Source of the DNA: an uncultured Micrococcales bacterium
GTDB lineage: Bacteria; Actinomycetota; Actinomycetes; Actinomycetales; Microbacteriaceae
Direction of reading: 5' to 3'
Length of the DNA: 5,570 nt
Assembly (NCBI GenBank): GCA_913056225.1
Contig: CAJXMQ010000066.1
Span: forward strand, 1-5,570
Part shown: in pieces, positions 1-5,570 of the stretch
Layout of the letters: every line of letters begins with the position of its first letter
Position numbering within the stretch: position 1 is the first letter of the stretch
Notes under the pieces: generated by a model
Seen by the model: only the letters and a program-made list of their open reading frames with translations
Database searches by the model: none
What the model was told of the DNA's origin: nothing
Made by a program: the position numbers and the translations under genes

Positions 1-98
1 TTCTGCGTTGCTCAATTTCCATGGGGCAATTGTAAGCGGTATCCACTCAATTGGCTTTTCCCAAACGCCGAATCTTGTGCTAGCTCTAAGCTGGAGAG
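1..98. other. Region upstream of dxr, no supported gene
   Basis: I see no gene here that I can support. One forward frame ends in a TAA at 33-35 and could be the last codons of an upstream gene, but its ten or so residues are not recognisable. The other two forward frames and one reverse frame stay open simply because the stretch is short. Two CAATTG palindromes sit at 27-32 and 48-53, 21 bp apart start to start; this may be chance. The dxr frame is closed by a TAA at 87-89, so dxr cannot start further upstream. The 3' end holds a candidate -10 element that is listed separately. Confidence 0.5.
87..92 (+). promoter_or_regulatory. Candidate -10 hexamer for a leaderless dxr transcript
   Basis: TAAGCT fits the actinobacterial -10 consensus TANNNT. 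Numbered as -12 to -7, it puts +1 exactly on the G of the dxr GTG at 99, which is the geometry of a leaderless mRNA. The expected -35 position (about 64-69) reads AACGCC and does not resemble TTGACA, so support rests on the -10 and the spacing alone. The purine-rich GGAGAG between it and the start is too close to GTG to act as a normal Shine-Dalgarno. Confidence 0.35.
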
Positions 99-1199
99 GT
101 GCAAGCGAAGAAAATTATCGTGCTGGGTTCGACTGGTTCCATCGGCACTCAGGCTCTTGAGGTTATCGCCGATAACCCTGAACTGTTTGAGCTTGTTGGG
201 ATAGCAGCCGGCAAAAATGTTGAACTCGCCGAAGCTCAGGCCAACGAGTTTGGTCTAGCGAAAGACAAAGTCGCGTTTGGAGCTGATCAAGCTTCAAGTT
301 TGGCCAAAGACCTCGACGCCGATGTCGTGGTAAACGGAATAACTGGCTCAGTGGGACTGTCCTCAACGATCGCAACATTGGAAAGCGGTAAAACACTGGC
401 GCTTGCAAATAAGGAGTCGCTGATAGTTGGCGGAGAGCTTATAAAGTCCATTGCAAATCCTGGGCAAATAGTTCCGGTTGATTCAGAGCACTCGGCAATT
501 GCTCAATGTCTATGGTCGGGCAAACCCAAGGAAGTTCAAAGACTGATACTGACCGCCAGCGGTGGCCCCTTTAGAGGCTTCAGCAAGGACGAACTTGCCC
601 GTGTTACTCCGGCGCAGGCCCTGGCTCACCCGACCTGGGTTATGGGAAGGGTGGTGACCACCAACTCAGCAACACTGGTGAACAAAGGGCTTGAGCTTAT
701 CGAGGCACACCTGTTGTTTGATGTGGAGTTTGAAAAAATCGCAGTGACTGTTCACCCGCAATCAATTGTTCACTCAATGGTTGAGTTCATCGATGGATCT
801 GTCATCGCACAGTGTTCCCCGCCAGACATGAAATTGCCGATCGCTCTTGGCATGAGCTGGCCGGATAGAACTCCGGGGGCGGTGAATGCGCTTGATTTCA
901 GCAGTTTCCAACAGTGGCAATTTGAGCCTTTGGATGAAGATGTTTTTAGCGCCATTCGCTTGGCCCGCCAAGTTGGAATGGCTGGGAAAACCTTTCCTGC
1001 CGTTTACAACGCCAGCAATGAAGAGGCAGTTGAGGCTTTTCACGAGGGAAAAATTGGTTTCTTGAAAATCCTGGAAATTATCGAGCAAACCATTGATGCA
1101 CATACCCCCGAGAGTGAGATATCTCTTTCCTCGGTTTTAGAGGCTGAGAAGTGGGCTAGGGAATTCGCCAATGGCCTAATTGACCAAATTCACAGGTAG
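99..1199 (+). CDS. dxr: 1-deoxy-D-xylulose 5-phosphate reductoisomerase (DXR)
   Basis: This cytosolic enzyme converts 1-deoxy-D-xylulose 5-phosphate to 2-C-methyl-D-erythritol 4-phosphate with NADPH and a divalent metal; it is the second MEP-pathway step and the fosmidomycin target. At 366 aa it is a little shorter than the E. coli protein of about 398. Visible motifs, in order: the NADPH-binding loop GSTGSIG (10-16); NKES (104-107); DSEH (128-131), whose D128 and E130 match the metal ligands Asp150 and Glu152 of E. coli; SGGPF (154-158); HPTWVMG (177-183), the flexible-loop region with H177; S190, N195, K196 and E199 in the NKGLE motif; HPQSIVHS (219-226); and the C-terminal helical domain with NASNEEAV. 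All key residues are present. The start is GTG at 99: an in-frame stop at 87-89 blocks extension and a later start would cut the NADPH motif. No well-spaced Shine-Dalgarno is seen. Confidence 0.98.
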   Translation: MQAKKIIVLGSTGSIGTQALEVIADNPELFELVGIAAGKNVELAEAQANEFGLAKDKVAFGADQASSLAKDLDADVVVNGITGSVGLSSTIATLESGKTLALANKESLIVGGELIKSIANPGQIVPVDSEHSAIAQCLWSGKPKEVQRLILTASGGPFRGFSKDELARVTPAQALAHPTWVMGRVVTTNSATLVNKGLELIEAHLLFDVEFEKIAVTVHPQSIVHSMVEFIDGSVIAQCSPPDMKLPIALGMSWPDRTPGAVNALDFSSFQQWQFEPLDEDVFSAIRLARQVGMAGKTFPAVYNASNEEAVEAFHEGKIGFLKILEIIEQTIDAHTPESEISLSSVLEAEKWAREFANGLIDQIHR

Positions 1200-1205
1200 C
1201 GAGAG

Positions 1206-1211
1206 TATCGT
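1206..1211 (+). promoter_or_regulatory. Candidate -10 hexamer before rseP
   Basis: TATCGT matches TANNNT and ends 7 nt before the preferred rseP GTG at 1219, so transcription could begin at or next to that start codon. A TTGACC, close to the -35 consensus TTGACA, lies at 1180-1185, but the spacer to this hexamer is 20 nt, longer than the usual 16-19. The element may be chance. If real, it would let the protease be transcribed separately from dxr. Confidence 0.25.
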
Positions 1212-1218
1212 TTTAGCT

Positions 1219-2532
1219 GTGGAGACCATCTTTTATATTCTGGGCATAGTTTTTGTCGTAATCGGATTGGCTATCTCCATTGGGCTGCACGAACTTGGCC
1301 ACCTAATTCCAGCGAAGCTTTTCGGTGTCAGGGTGAAGCAATACATGATTGGTTTTGGCCCAACCGTCTGGTCCTCCAAAAGAGGCGAGACTGAATACGG
1401 GATCAAAGGGATACCACTCGGTGGCTACATCTCCATGATCGGTATGTTCCCGCCGGAAAAAGCGGGAAAAAAATCACGCTTATTTCAGTCTTCAATTCAA
1501 CAAGCTCGTGACGAGCACCTTGGTGAGATCAGCGAACAGGATAAGGGCAGAGAGTTCTACCGACTGAGTGTGCCAAAGAAGCTAACGGTGATGCTGGGTG
1601 GACCGTTTATGAATTTCCTGCTTGGCATGGTTCTAATCATGTCGGCCTTGAGTCTCATCGGTTCGCCCCAACTGTCAATGACGGTAAACCAGGTTTTGCC
1701 CTGCGTTCAGGGCAGTGGTCCGCAGGGTGAGTGTTCAGAATTAGATCCACCATCACCTGCCCTTGAGGCGGGTTTCGAAGCTGGTGACACAGTGACTGCA
1801 GTGAATGGCGCCCGAGTTGAATCTTGGGACCAGGTGATTAGTCAAATGGATGTTCAGCCAGGGAGTGCAGTAGCCATAGAGGTTGAGCGCGATGGGCGGC
1901 CAGTTTCCTTGGTGGTAACTCCGGTCTGGTTTGAACGAGCAGTGTTTGACCCGCAAACCTCACAAATTGTTGAGGATGAAAATGGTAACCCGGTCACCGA
2001 ATTGCAACCCTTTCTAGGTGTCCAACTTGGCAGTGTTTTGACACCAATGCCGATAACAGACTCTTTTGCAATGGGGATCGATGCCACAGCTAGTGTCTTT
2101 GAGTTGGTTTTGCAGCTTCCTCAAAACATTGCCGAGGTTGCTGCCTCCACATTTGGAAGCACCGAGCGAGACCCGAATGGACCGGTGTCGATATTGGGTG
2201 TCGCTCAGATTTCAGGTGAGATAGCGGCCAGCGACCAAGCAAGTTTCGAGGCAAGGTTGGCAAGTGGTTTATTGATAATGGGGAGCTTGAATTTTGCCCT
2301 GTTTGTTTTCAACCTAATTCCACTACTTCCTTTGGATGGTGGTCACGTAGCAGGTGCACTGTATGAGGGTGCTAAACGAAGAGGATTCAAACTTTTGGGC
2401 CAGAAAGACCCAGGCCCAGTTGATACGGCAAAGATGATTCCTGTGGCCTATGGGGTTTGGGCATTACTGATGGGAACGGGGCTTTTGTTGATAATTGCCG
2501 ATATCGTTAACCCAATATCAATTTTTGGTTAG
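1219..2532 (+). CDS. rseP: Site-2 intramembrane zinc metalloprotease, RseP/Rip1 family (M50)
   Basis: This is a membrane protease that cuts substrates within the lipid bilayer. E. coli RseP and mycobacterial Rip1 cleave anti-sigma factors after a first cut; the substrate here is unknown. From GTG 1219 it is 437 aa. The first membrane segment (about 4-24) runs into the zinc motif HELGH (24-28), with H24 and H28 as ligands and E25 catalytic. It is followed by the conserved GxxQYMIGFGPT-like and IPLGGYISMIGMFPP stretches, a GGPFMN membrane-re-entry motif (127-132), one extracytoplasmic PDZ domain (about 155-237), and two C-terminal membrane segments. The first of these carries NLIPLLPLDGGH, in which D373 of LDG is the third zinc ligand. 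C162 and C172 at the start of the PDZ region could pair. The reading frame extends upstream to a TTG at 1180, overlapping dxr by 20 bp. GTG 1219 is preferred because family members begin a few residues before the first membrane segment. Neither start has a good Shine-Dalgarno. Confidence 0.95.
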   Translation: METIFYILGIVFVVIGLAISIGLHELGHLIPAKLFGVRVKQYMIGFGPTVWSSKRGETEYGIKGIPLGGYISMIGMFPPEKAGKKSRLFQSSIQQARDEHLGEISEQDKGREFYRLSVPKKLTVMLGGPFMNFLLGMVLIMSALSLIGSPQLSMTVNQVLPCVQGSGPQGECSELDPPSPALEAGFEAGDTVTAVNGARVESWDQVISQMDVQPGSAVAIEVERDGRPVSLVVTPVWFERAVFDPQTSQIVEDENGNPVTELQPFLGVQLGSVLTPMPITDSFAMGIDATASVFELVLQLPQNIAEVAASTFGSTERDPNGPVSILGVAQISGEIAASDQASFEARLASGLLIMGSLNFALFVFNLIPLLPLDGGHVAGALYEGAKRRGFKLLGQKDPGPVDTAKMIPVAYGVWALLMGTGLLLIIADIVNPISIFG

Positions 2533-2591
2533 GAACAGTTCAGTCTTTTTCGCTGTTTACTGTTATTGCTAATCAAGTTCGAAGGAATGTA
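2533..2591 (+). other. rseP-ispG spacer, with weak inverted repeat
   Basis: This 59-nt spacer is the longest inside the cluster. It holds an inverted repeat, AACAGT (2534-2539) and ACTGTT (2559-2564), separated by 19 nt that include a T5 run. An overlapping alternative pairs AACAG with CTGTT at 2553-2557. The stems are too short and A/T-rich for a convincing terminator, and no good -35/-10 pair was found. It is most likely just an intercistronic leader. Confidence 0.4.
2582..2586 (+). promoter_or_regulatory. Shine-Dalgarno of ispG
   Basis: AAGGA lies 5 nt before the ispG ATG at 2592 and supports that start. An out-of-frame ATG at 2587 directly abuts the Shine-Dalgarno and is followed at once by TAA, so the sequence reads ATGTAATG across the true start. 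Confidence 0.75.
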
Positions 2592-3749
2592 ATGCCAGCA
2601 GTGAATCTAGGTGCCCCCAAACTTCCACCACCAACCTTGGCTCCAAGGAGAAAAACCAGGCAGATTAAGGTCGGAAATCTAGGGGTTGGTTCAGATTCAC
2701 CAATCAGTGTTCAGTCAATGACCACTACCCAGACCACGGACATCAATGGCACGTTGCAACAAATTGCTGAGCTCACCGCCAGTGGTTGCGATGTTGTCAG
2801 GGTTGCCTGTCCCACCCAGGATGACGCTGATGTTTTGCATGTGATTGCCAAAAAAAGCCAGATTCCTGTGATTGCCGATATTCACTTCCAGCCCAAATAC
2901 GTTTTTCAAGCAATCGATGCCGGTTGCGGAGCAGTCCGGGTAAATCCTGGAAACATCAAGAAATTTGATGACAAGGTTGCAGACATCTCGAAAGCAGCCA
3001 AAGATGCTGGTGTTTCTTTGCGAATTGGAGTAAATGCGGGATCTTTGGACCCAAGGCTTTTAGAAAAATATGGCAAGCCAACCGCTGAAGCACTTGTTGA
3101 ATCAGCGGTTTGGGAGGCAAGCCTGTTTGAAGAACATGATTTTCACGATTTTAAGATTTCGGTGAAACACAACGACCCAGTAGTCATGGTTCGCGCCTAT
3201 GAGATGTTGGCAGAGCGAGGCGATTGGCCACTTCACCTCGGAGTTACCGAGGCCGGGCCTGCCTTCCAGGGAACAATCAAAAGCTCAGTCGCATTTGGTG
3301 CCCTGCTGTCAAAGGGAATTGGTGACACCATACGTGTTTCACTTTCGGCACCACCGGTTGAGGAAATCAAGGTGGGTAGCCAGATTCTTGAAAGCTTGAA
3401 CCTAAGGCCTAGAAAGCTAGAAATCGTCTCTTGCCCATCCTGCGGAAGAGCGCAGGTCGATGTTTATAAATTGGCCGATGATGTCACTGCTGGTTTGGAG
3501 CACCTAACAGTTCCGATCAGGGTTGCTGTGATGGGATGCGTTGTGAATGGTCCGGGTGAGGCACGTGAAGCTGACTTGGGGGTTGCTAGCGGAAACGGCA
3601 AGGGTCAAATCTTTGTAAAGGGAGAGGTAATCAAAACCGTTCCCGAAGATGAAATTGTGAAAACTCTGATCGAAGAGGCCAATAGGATTGCGGCCGATAT
3701 GGACACTTCTGAGATTGGATCCGCCCAGGTGCAAGTCCAGGGAGAATAA
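2592..3749 (+). CDS. ispG: 4-hydroxy-3-methylbut-2-en-1-yl diphosphate synthase (IspG/GcpE)
   Basis: This cytosolic [4Fe-4S] enzyme reduces 2-C-methyl-D-erythritol 2,4-cyclodiphosphate to HMBPP, the penultimate MEP-pathway step, using electrons from ferredoxin or flavodoxin. At 385 aa it is a normal bacterial (two-domain) length. An N-terminal extension, rich in proline and ending in APRRKTRQI (17-25), is typical of actinobacterial members. The TIM-barrel domain follows, with SVQSMTTT (39-46), the VRVACPTQDDAD region (69-80) and IADIHF (94-99). The C-terminal domain carries the cluster ligands C281 and C284 (SCPSCGR), C316 (MGCVVNGPGEA) and E323. These keep exactly the spacing of Cys270, Cys273, Cys305 and Glu312 of E. 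coli, so the enzyme should be active. ATG 2592 is chosen for its Shine-Dalgarno and the fit of the N-terminus. proS follows after a 19-nt gap. The pathway link with dxr, two genes upstream, is direct. Confidence 0.98.
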   Translation: MPAVNLGAPKLPPPTLAPRRKTRQIKVGNLGVGSDSPISVQSMTTTQTTDINGTLQQIAELTASGCDVVRVACPTQDDADVLHVIAKKSQIPVIADIHFQPKYVFQAIDAGCGAVRVNPGNIKKFDDKVADISKAAKDAGVSLRIGVNAGSLDPRLLEKYGKPTAEALVESAVWEASLFEEHDFHDFKISVKHNDPVVMVRAYEMLAERGDWPLHLGVTEAGPAFQGTIKSSVAFGALLSKGIGDTIRVSLSAPPVEEIKVGSQILESLNLRPRKLEIVSCPSCGRAQVDVYKLADDVTAGLEHLTVPIRVAVMGCVVNGPGEAREADLGVASGNGKGQIFVKGEVIKTVPEDEIVKTLIEEANRIAADMDTSEIGSAQVQVQGE

Positions 3750-3755
3750 GCAGGC

Positions 3756-3761
3756 TAACAT
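3756..3761 (+). promoter_or_regulatory. Candidate -10 hexamer before proS
   Basis: TAACAT fits TANNNT and ends 7 nt before the proS ATG at 3769. The expected -35 position (about 3733-3738, AAGTCC) is poor. It could support a near-leaderless proS transcript inside the operon, or be chance. Confidence 0.2.
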
Positions 3762-3768
3762 TGTGGCC

Positions 3769-5532
3769 ATGCCAATTCGTCTGAGCCAACTTTTTTTCAG
3801 ATCCCTTCGTGAAGACCCGGTGGAAGCCGAGGTAGACAGTCACAAGTTACTGGTTCGCTCCAGTTATATCCGCAGAGCGGCCCCCGGAATCTATTCATGG
3901 TTGCCACTTGGTTTGATGGTCAAATCAAAAATTGAGCAAATCGTTCGCGAAGAGATGCACAACGCAGGTGCTCAGGAAGTGCATTTCCCAGCACTGCTTC
4001 CCAAGGAGCCCTATCAGGAGACCGGGCGCTGGGACGAATACGGTGACAACATTTTCAGACTGCAGGATCGTAAAAAAGCCGATTACCTGCTTGCGCCAAC
4101 TCACGAGGAAGTTTTCACGTTGTTGGTGAAGGACCTGTATGGAAGCTATAAAGACCTTCCCCTGCAGCTTTATCAAATCCAAACTAAGTACCGGGATGAA
4201 GCTCGACCCAGAGCTGGATTGCTTCGTGGGCGCGAATTCATTATGAAAGACGCCTACAGCTTCGACATCGATGATGAGGGTTTGGATGCCTCATATCAAT
4301 CTCAGCGGGATGCATACGAGCGTATTTTTCAGAGGCTTGGTCTTGAGTATGTGATTTGTGCTGCGGATGCCGGTGCCATGGGTGGCTCAAAAAGCGAAGA
4401 GTTCTTGGCTCCAAGTGCCATCGGTGAAGATACTTTTGTGCGTTCCAACGGAGGCTTTGCAGCAAATGTGGAGGCGGTTAGATTTGAAGTTGCGGCAAAG
4501 GTAGACGCAAGTGAGGTTCCCGCGGCGGAAGTTCATGACTCTCCCGACACTCCAACAATCAAAACACTGGTCGATTTTTCAAACGCAAACCTGACTCGTT
4601 TCCCGGAGGGTGAATTCACGGCAGCCGACACCTTGAAAAACGTGGTGTTGAAGCTAGTCTTCCCAGATGGAAAATCCAAACTAGTTGTCGTTGGAATTCC
4701 TGGAGACCGAGATGTTGATCAAAAGCGGGCTGAGGCTTGGTTTGGATGCGATGTCGAGCAGGCCAGCGAAGAGGATTTCAAACAACGCCCGGAGCTAGTT
4801 AAGGGCTATATTGGTCCAGCTAAAAACGGGAAGCAGTTTTTAGGGCTGGAAGCTCAAAGCAAGCTTGAGTATTTACTAGACCCAAGAGTTGCCGAGGGCT
4901 CAAACTGGATCACGGGCGCAAACGAACATGAAAAACATGTCTATAACTTGGTCCATGGCCGGGACTTCTCTGCTGATGGAATCGCCGATATAGCCAATAT
5001 CTCGGCAGGGGATCCTGCTCCCGACGGCTCTGGAGCACTAGAGCTTGCAAGGGGTATTGAAATCGGTCACGTTTTCCAGCTTGGTCGCAAATACGCGGAG
5101 GCGCTGGGACTTAAGGTTTTAGACGAAAACGGCAAGTTGGTGACTGTCACAATGGGTTCCTACGGCATTGGAGTTACCAGAATCATGGCTGTTTTGGCTG
5201 AGGAAAACCACGACGACAAGGGACTGATTTGGCCACAGAGCGTTGCCCCCGCAGATATTCAAGTAGTGCCAACTGGTAAGGATGAGGAAGTTTATGCTGT
5301 CGCTGAGCGGCTAACTGCCGAATTAGAGCAGGCCGGAAAAACTGTTTTGATTGACGACAGGCCAAAGGTCAGTCCAGGGGTGAAGTTTGCAGATGCAGAA
5401 CTTATCGGAATACCGAAAATTCTGATTGTTGGCAAAGGTTTGGCCGATGGCGAGGTCGAGATTTGGGACAGAGTGGCAAACAACCGGATGACTGTCAATG
5501 TAGAATCGGCTATCGAGCAGCTACTCAGCTAG
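3769..5532 (+). CDS. proS: Prolyl-tRNA synthetase, bacterial type with editing domain
   Basis: This cytosolic class IIa synthetase joins proline to tRNA-Pro with ATP and hydrolyses mischarged Ala-tRNA-Pro. From ATG 3769 it is 587 aa, within the usual bacterial range. The catalytic core shows the motif 1 region around PGIYSWLPLG (39-48), the TXE-type proline site APTHEE (109-114), motif 2 from YRDEARPR to REF (141-157) with R142 and E144, and motif 3 GSYGIGVTR (463-471) with R471. The editing insertion spans about 224-410 and includes TLKNVVLK (288-295), where K290 probably matches the E. coli editing lysine, and TGANEHEKH (382-390). The anticodon-binding domain runs from WPQSVAP (488-494) to the end. 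The frame is open further upstream into ispG, but the family N-terminus fits ATG 3769. GTG 3763, two codons earlier, is a real alternative because an AGG at 3752-3754 is better spaced for it. Confidence 0.97.
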   Translation: MPIRLSQLFFRSLREDPVEAEVDSHKLLVRSSYIRRAAPGIYSWLPLGLMVKSKIEQIVREEMHNAGAQEVHFPALLPKEPYQETGRWDEYGDNIFRLQDRKKADYLLAPTHEEVFTLLVKDLYGSYKDLPLQLYQIQTKYRDEARPRAGLLRGREFIMKDAYSFDIDDEGLDASYQSQRDAYERIFQRLGLEYVICAADAGAMGGSKSEEFLAPSAIGEDTFVRSNGGFAANVEAVRFEVAAKVDASEVPAAEVHDSPDTPTIKTLVDFSNANLTRFPEGEFTAADTLKNVVLKLVFPDGKSKLVVVGIPGDRDVDQKRAEAWFGCDVEQASEEDFKQRPELVKGYIGPAKNGKQFLGLEAQSKLEYLLDPRVAEGSNWITGANEHEKHVYNLVHGRDFSADGIADIANISAGDPAPDGSGALELARGIEIGHVFQLGRKYAEALGLKVLDENGKLVTVTMGSYGIGVTRIMAVLAEENHDDKGLIWPQSVAPADIQVVPTGKDEEVYAVAERLTAELEQAGKTVLIDDRPKVSPGVKFADAELIGIPKILIVGKGLADGEVEIWDRVANNRMTVNVESAIEQLLS

Positions 5533-5534
5533 CC

Positions 5535-5541
5535 GGAGGTG
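5535..5541 (+). promoter_or_regulatory. Shine-Dalgarno of nusA
   Basis: GGAGGTG is the strongest Shine-Dalgarno in the window. Its GGAGG core ends 6 nt before the TTG at 5546, which decides that start over the GTG at 5539 that lies inside the site itself. Confidence 0.8.
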
Positions 5542-5545
5542 AAAA

Positions 5546-5570
5546 TTGGATATCGATCTAAGCATTCTAA
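5546..5570 (+). CDS. nusA: Transcription elongation/termination factor NusA, first eight codons
   Basis: Only the start is in the window: TTG followed by codons reading M-D-I-D-L-S-I-L. Actinobacterial NusA proteins typically begin with an MDIDxS or MNIDxA pattern, and nusA is expected soon after proS in this lineage. NusA binds RNA polymerase and modulates pausing, termination and rRNA antitermination. It begins 13 nt after the proS stop, behind a strong Shine-Dalgarno, so it is likely translated from the same transcript. The call rests on eight residues and context. An upstream rimP, common in other actinobacteria, is not present between the two genes. Confidence 0.75.

Noticed and set aside
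1..22. A possible divergent gene starting at an ATG on the - strand (22 to 20), reading M-E-I-E-Q-R.
   Set aside because: Only about seven codons are in the window, there is no Shine-Dalgarno before it, and the residues are not recognisable.
51..86. TTGGCT (51-56) with TGCTAGCTC (78-86) as a dxr promoter.
   Set aside because: Spacing and -10 match are both poor; TAAGCT at 87-92 fits better.
2534..2564. AACAGT/ACTGTT inverted repeat as a terminator after rseP.
   Set aside because: Six A/T-rich pairs with a 19-nt loop and no T-run after the stem; the T5 run lies in the loop.
2850..2856. A7 tract in ispG as a frameshift site.
   Set aside because: It is read as AAA AAA A.. after GCC, which is not the phase required for -1 slippage.
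3688..3768. Longer proS start inside the ispG tail.
   Set aside because: The extra 27 residues do not resemble the family N-terminus, which fits from ATG 3769.
3504..3843. Reverse-strand and alternate-frame open frames across the ispG-proS junction and elsewhere.
   Set aside because: They overlap strongly supported genes, show no recognisable motifs and have the features of shadow frames.
4984..5006. GCCGATAT ... ATATCTCGGC imperfect hairpin in proS.
   Set aside because: Only five contiguous pairs plus a bulge, inside conserved coding sequence; expected by chance.
1..5570. Search for tRNAs, riboswitches, insertion sequences, CRISPR repeats, phage genes or a defence system.
   Set aside because: Nothing found; coding sequence fills nearly the whole window and all of it is explained by conserved housekeeping genes.

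Overview
This window is an ordinary housekeeping block with five genes, all on the + strand and nearly back to back: dxr, rseP (rip1 in actinobacteria), ispG, proS and the first bases of nusA. The order dxr - site-2 protease - ispG - proS - nusA region is a familiar actinobacterial arrangement. The proteins also look actinobacterial: a proline-rich N-terminal extension on IspG, an RseP with one PDZ domain and a cysteine pair, and a bacterial-type ProS with an editing insertion. Base composition looks near half G+C by eye, low for a high-GC actinobacterium. GTG and TTG starts are frequent and spacers are short. Together this suggests a streamlined member of the Microbacteriaceae, such as the aquatic Rhodoluna/Aquiluna group. 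That placement is inference; no database search was possible.

Layout. Bases 1-98 carry no gene I can support and hold the dxr upstream region. dxr (99-1199) and ispG (2592-3749) encode steps two and six of the non-mevalonate (MEP) isoprenoid pathway. Between them lies an intramembrane zinc protease gene (1219-2532 by the preferred start). proS (3769-5532) charges tRNA-Pro. After 13 nt, nusA begins at a TTG (5546) behind a strong Shine-Dalgarno sequence and runs off the window. The longest internal spacer is 59 nt, and no convincing terminator separates the genes, so one readthrough transcript is likely.

How the genes work together. The two MEP enzymes supply IPP/DMAPP for quinones, carotenoids and the undecaprenyl carrier of wall synthesis. 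The protease acts in envelope stress signalling. proS and nusA belong to translation and transcription elongation. The link is shared housekeeping expression rather than one pathway.

I found no novel system, mobile element, CRISPR array, RNA gene or sign of transfer. The points worth a second look are small. Three starts that lack a well-placed Shine-Dalgarno each have a TANNNT hexamer 6-7 nt upstream, which suggests leaderless or near-leaderless starts. rimP, often found just before nusA, is absent here. There are A7/T7 tracts in slippery phase, a start-stop ATGTAA directly before ispG, and two perfect short inverted repeats inside coding sequence.
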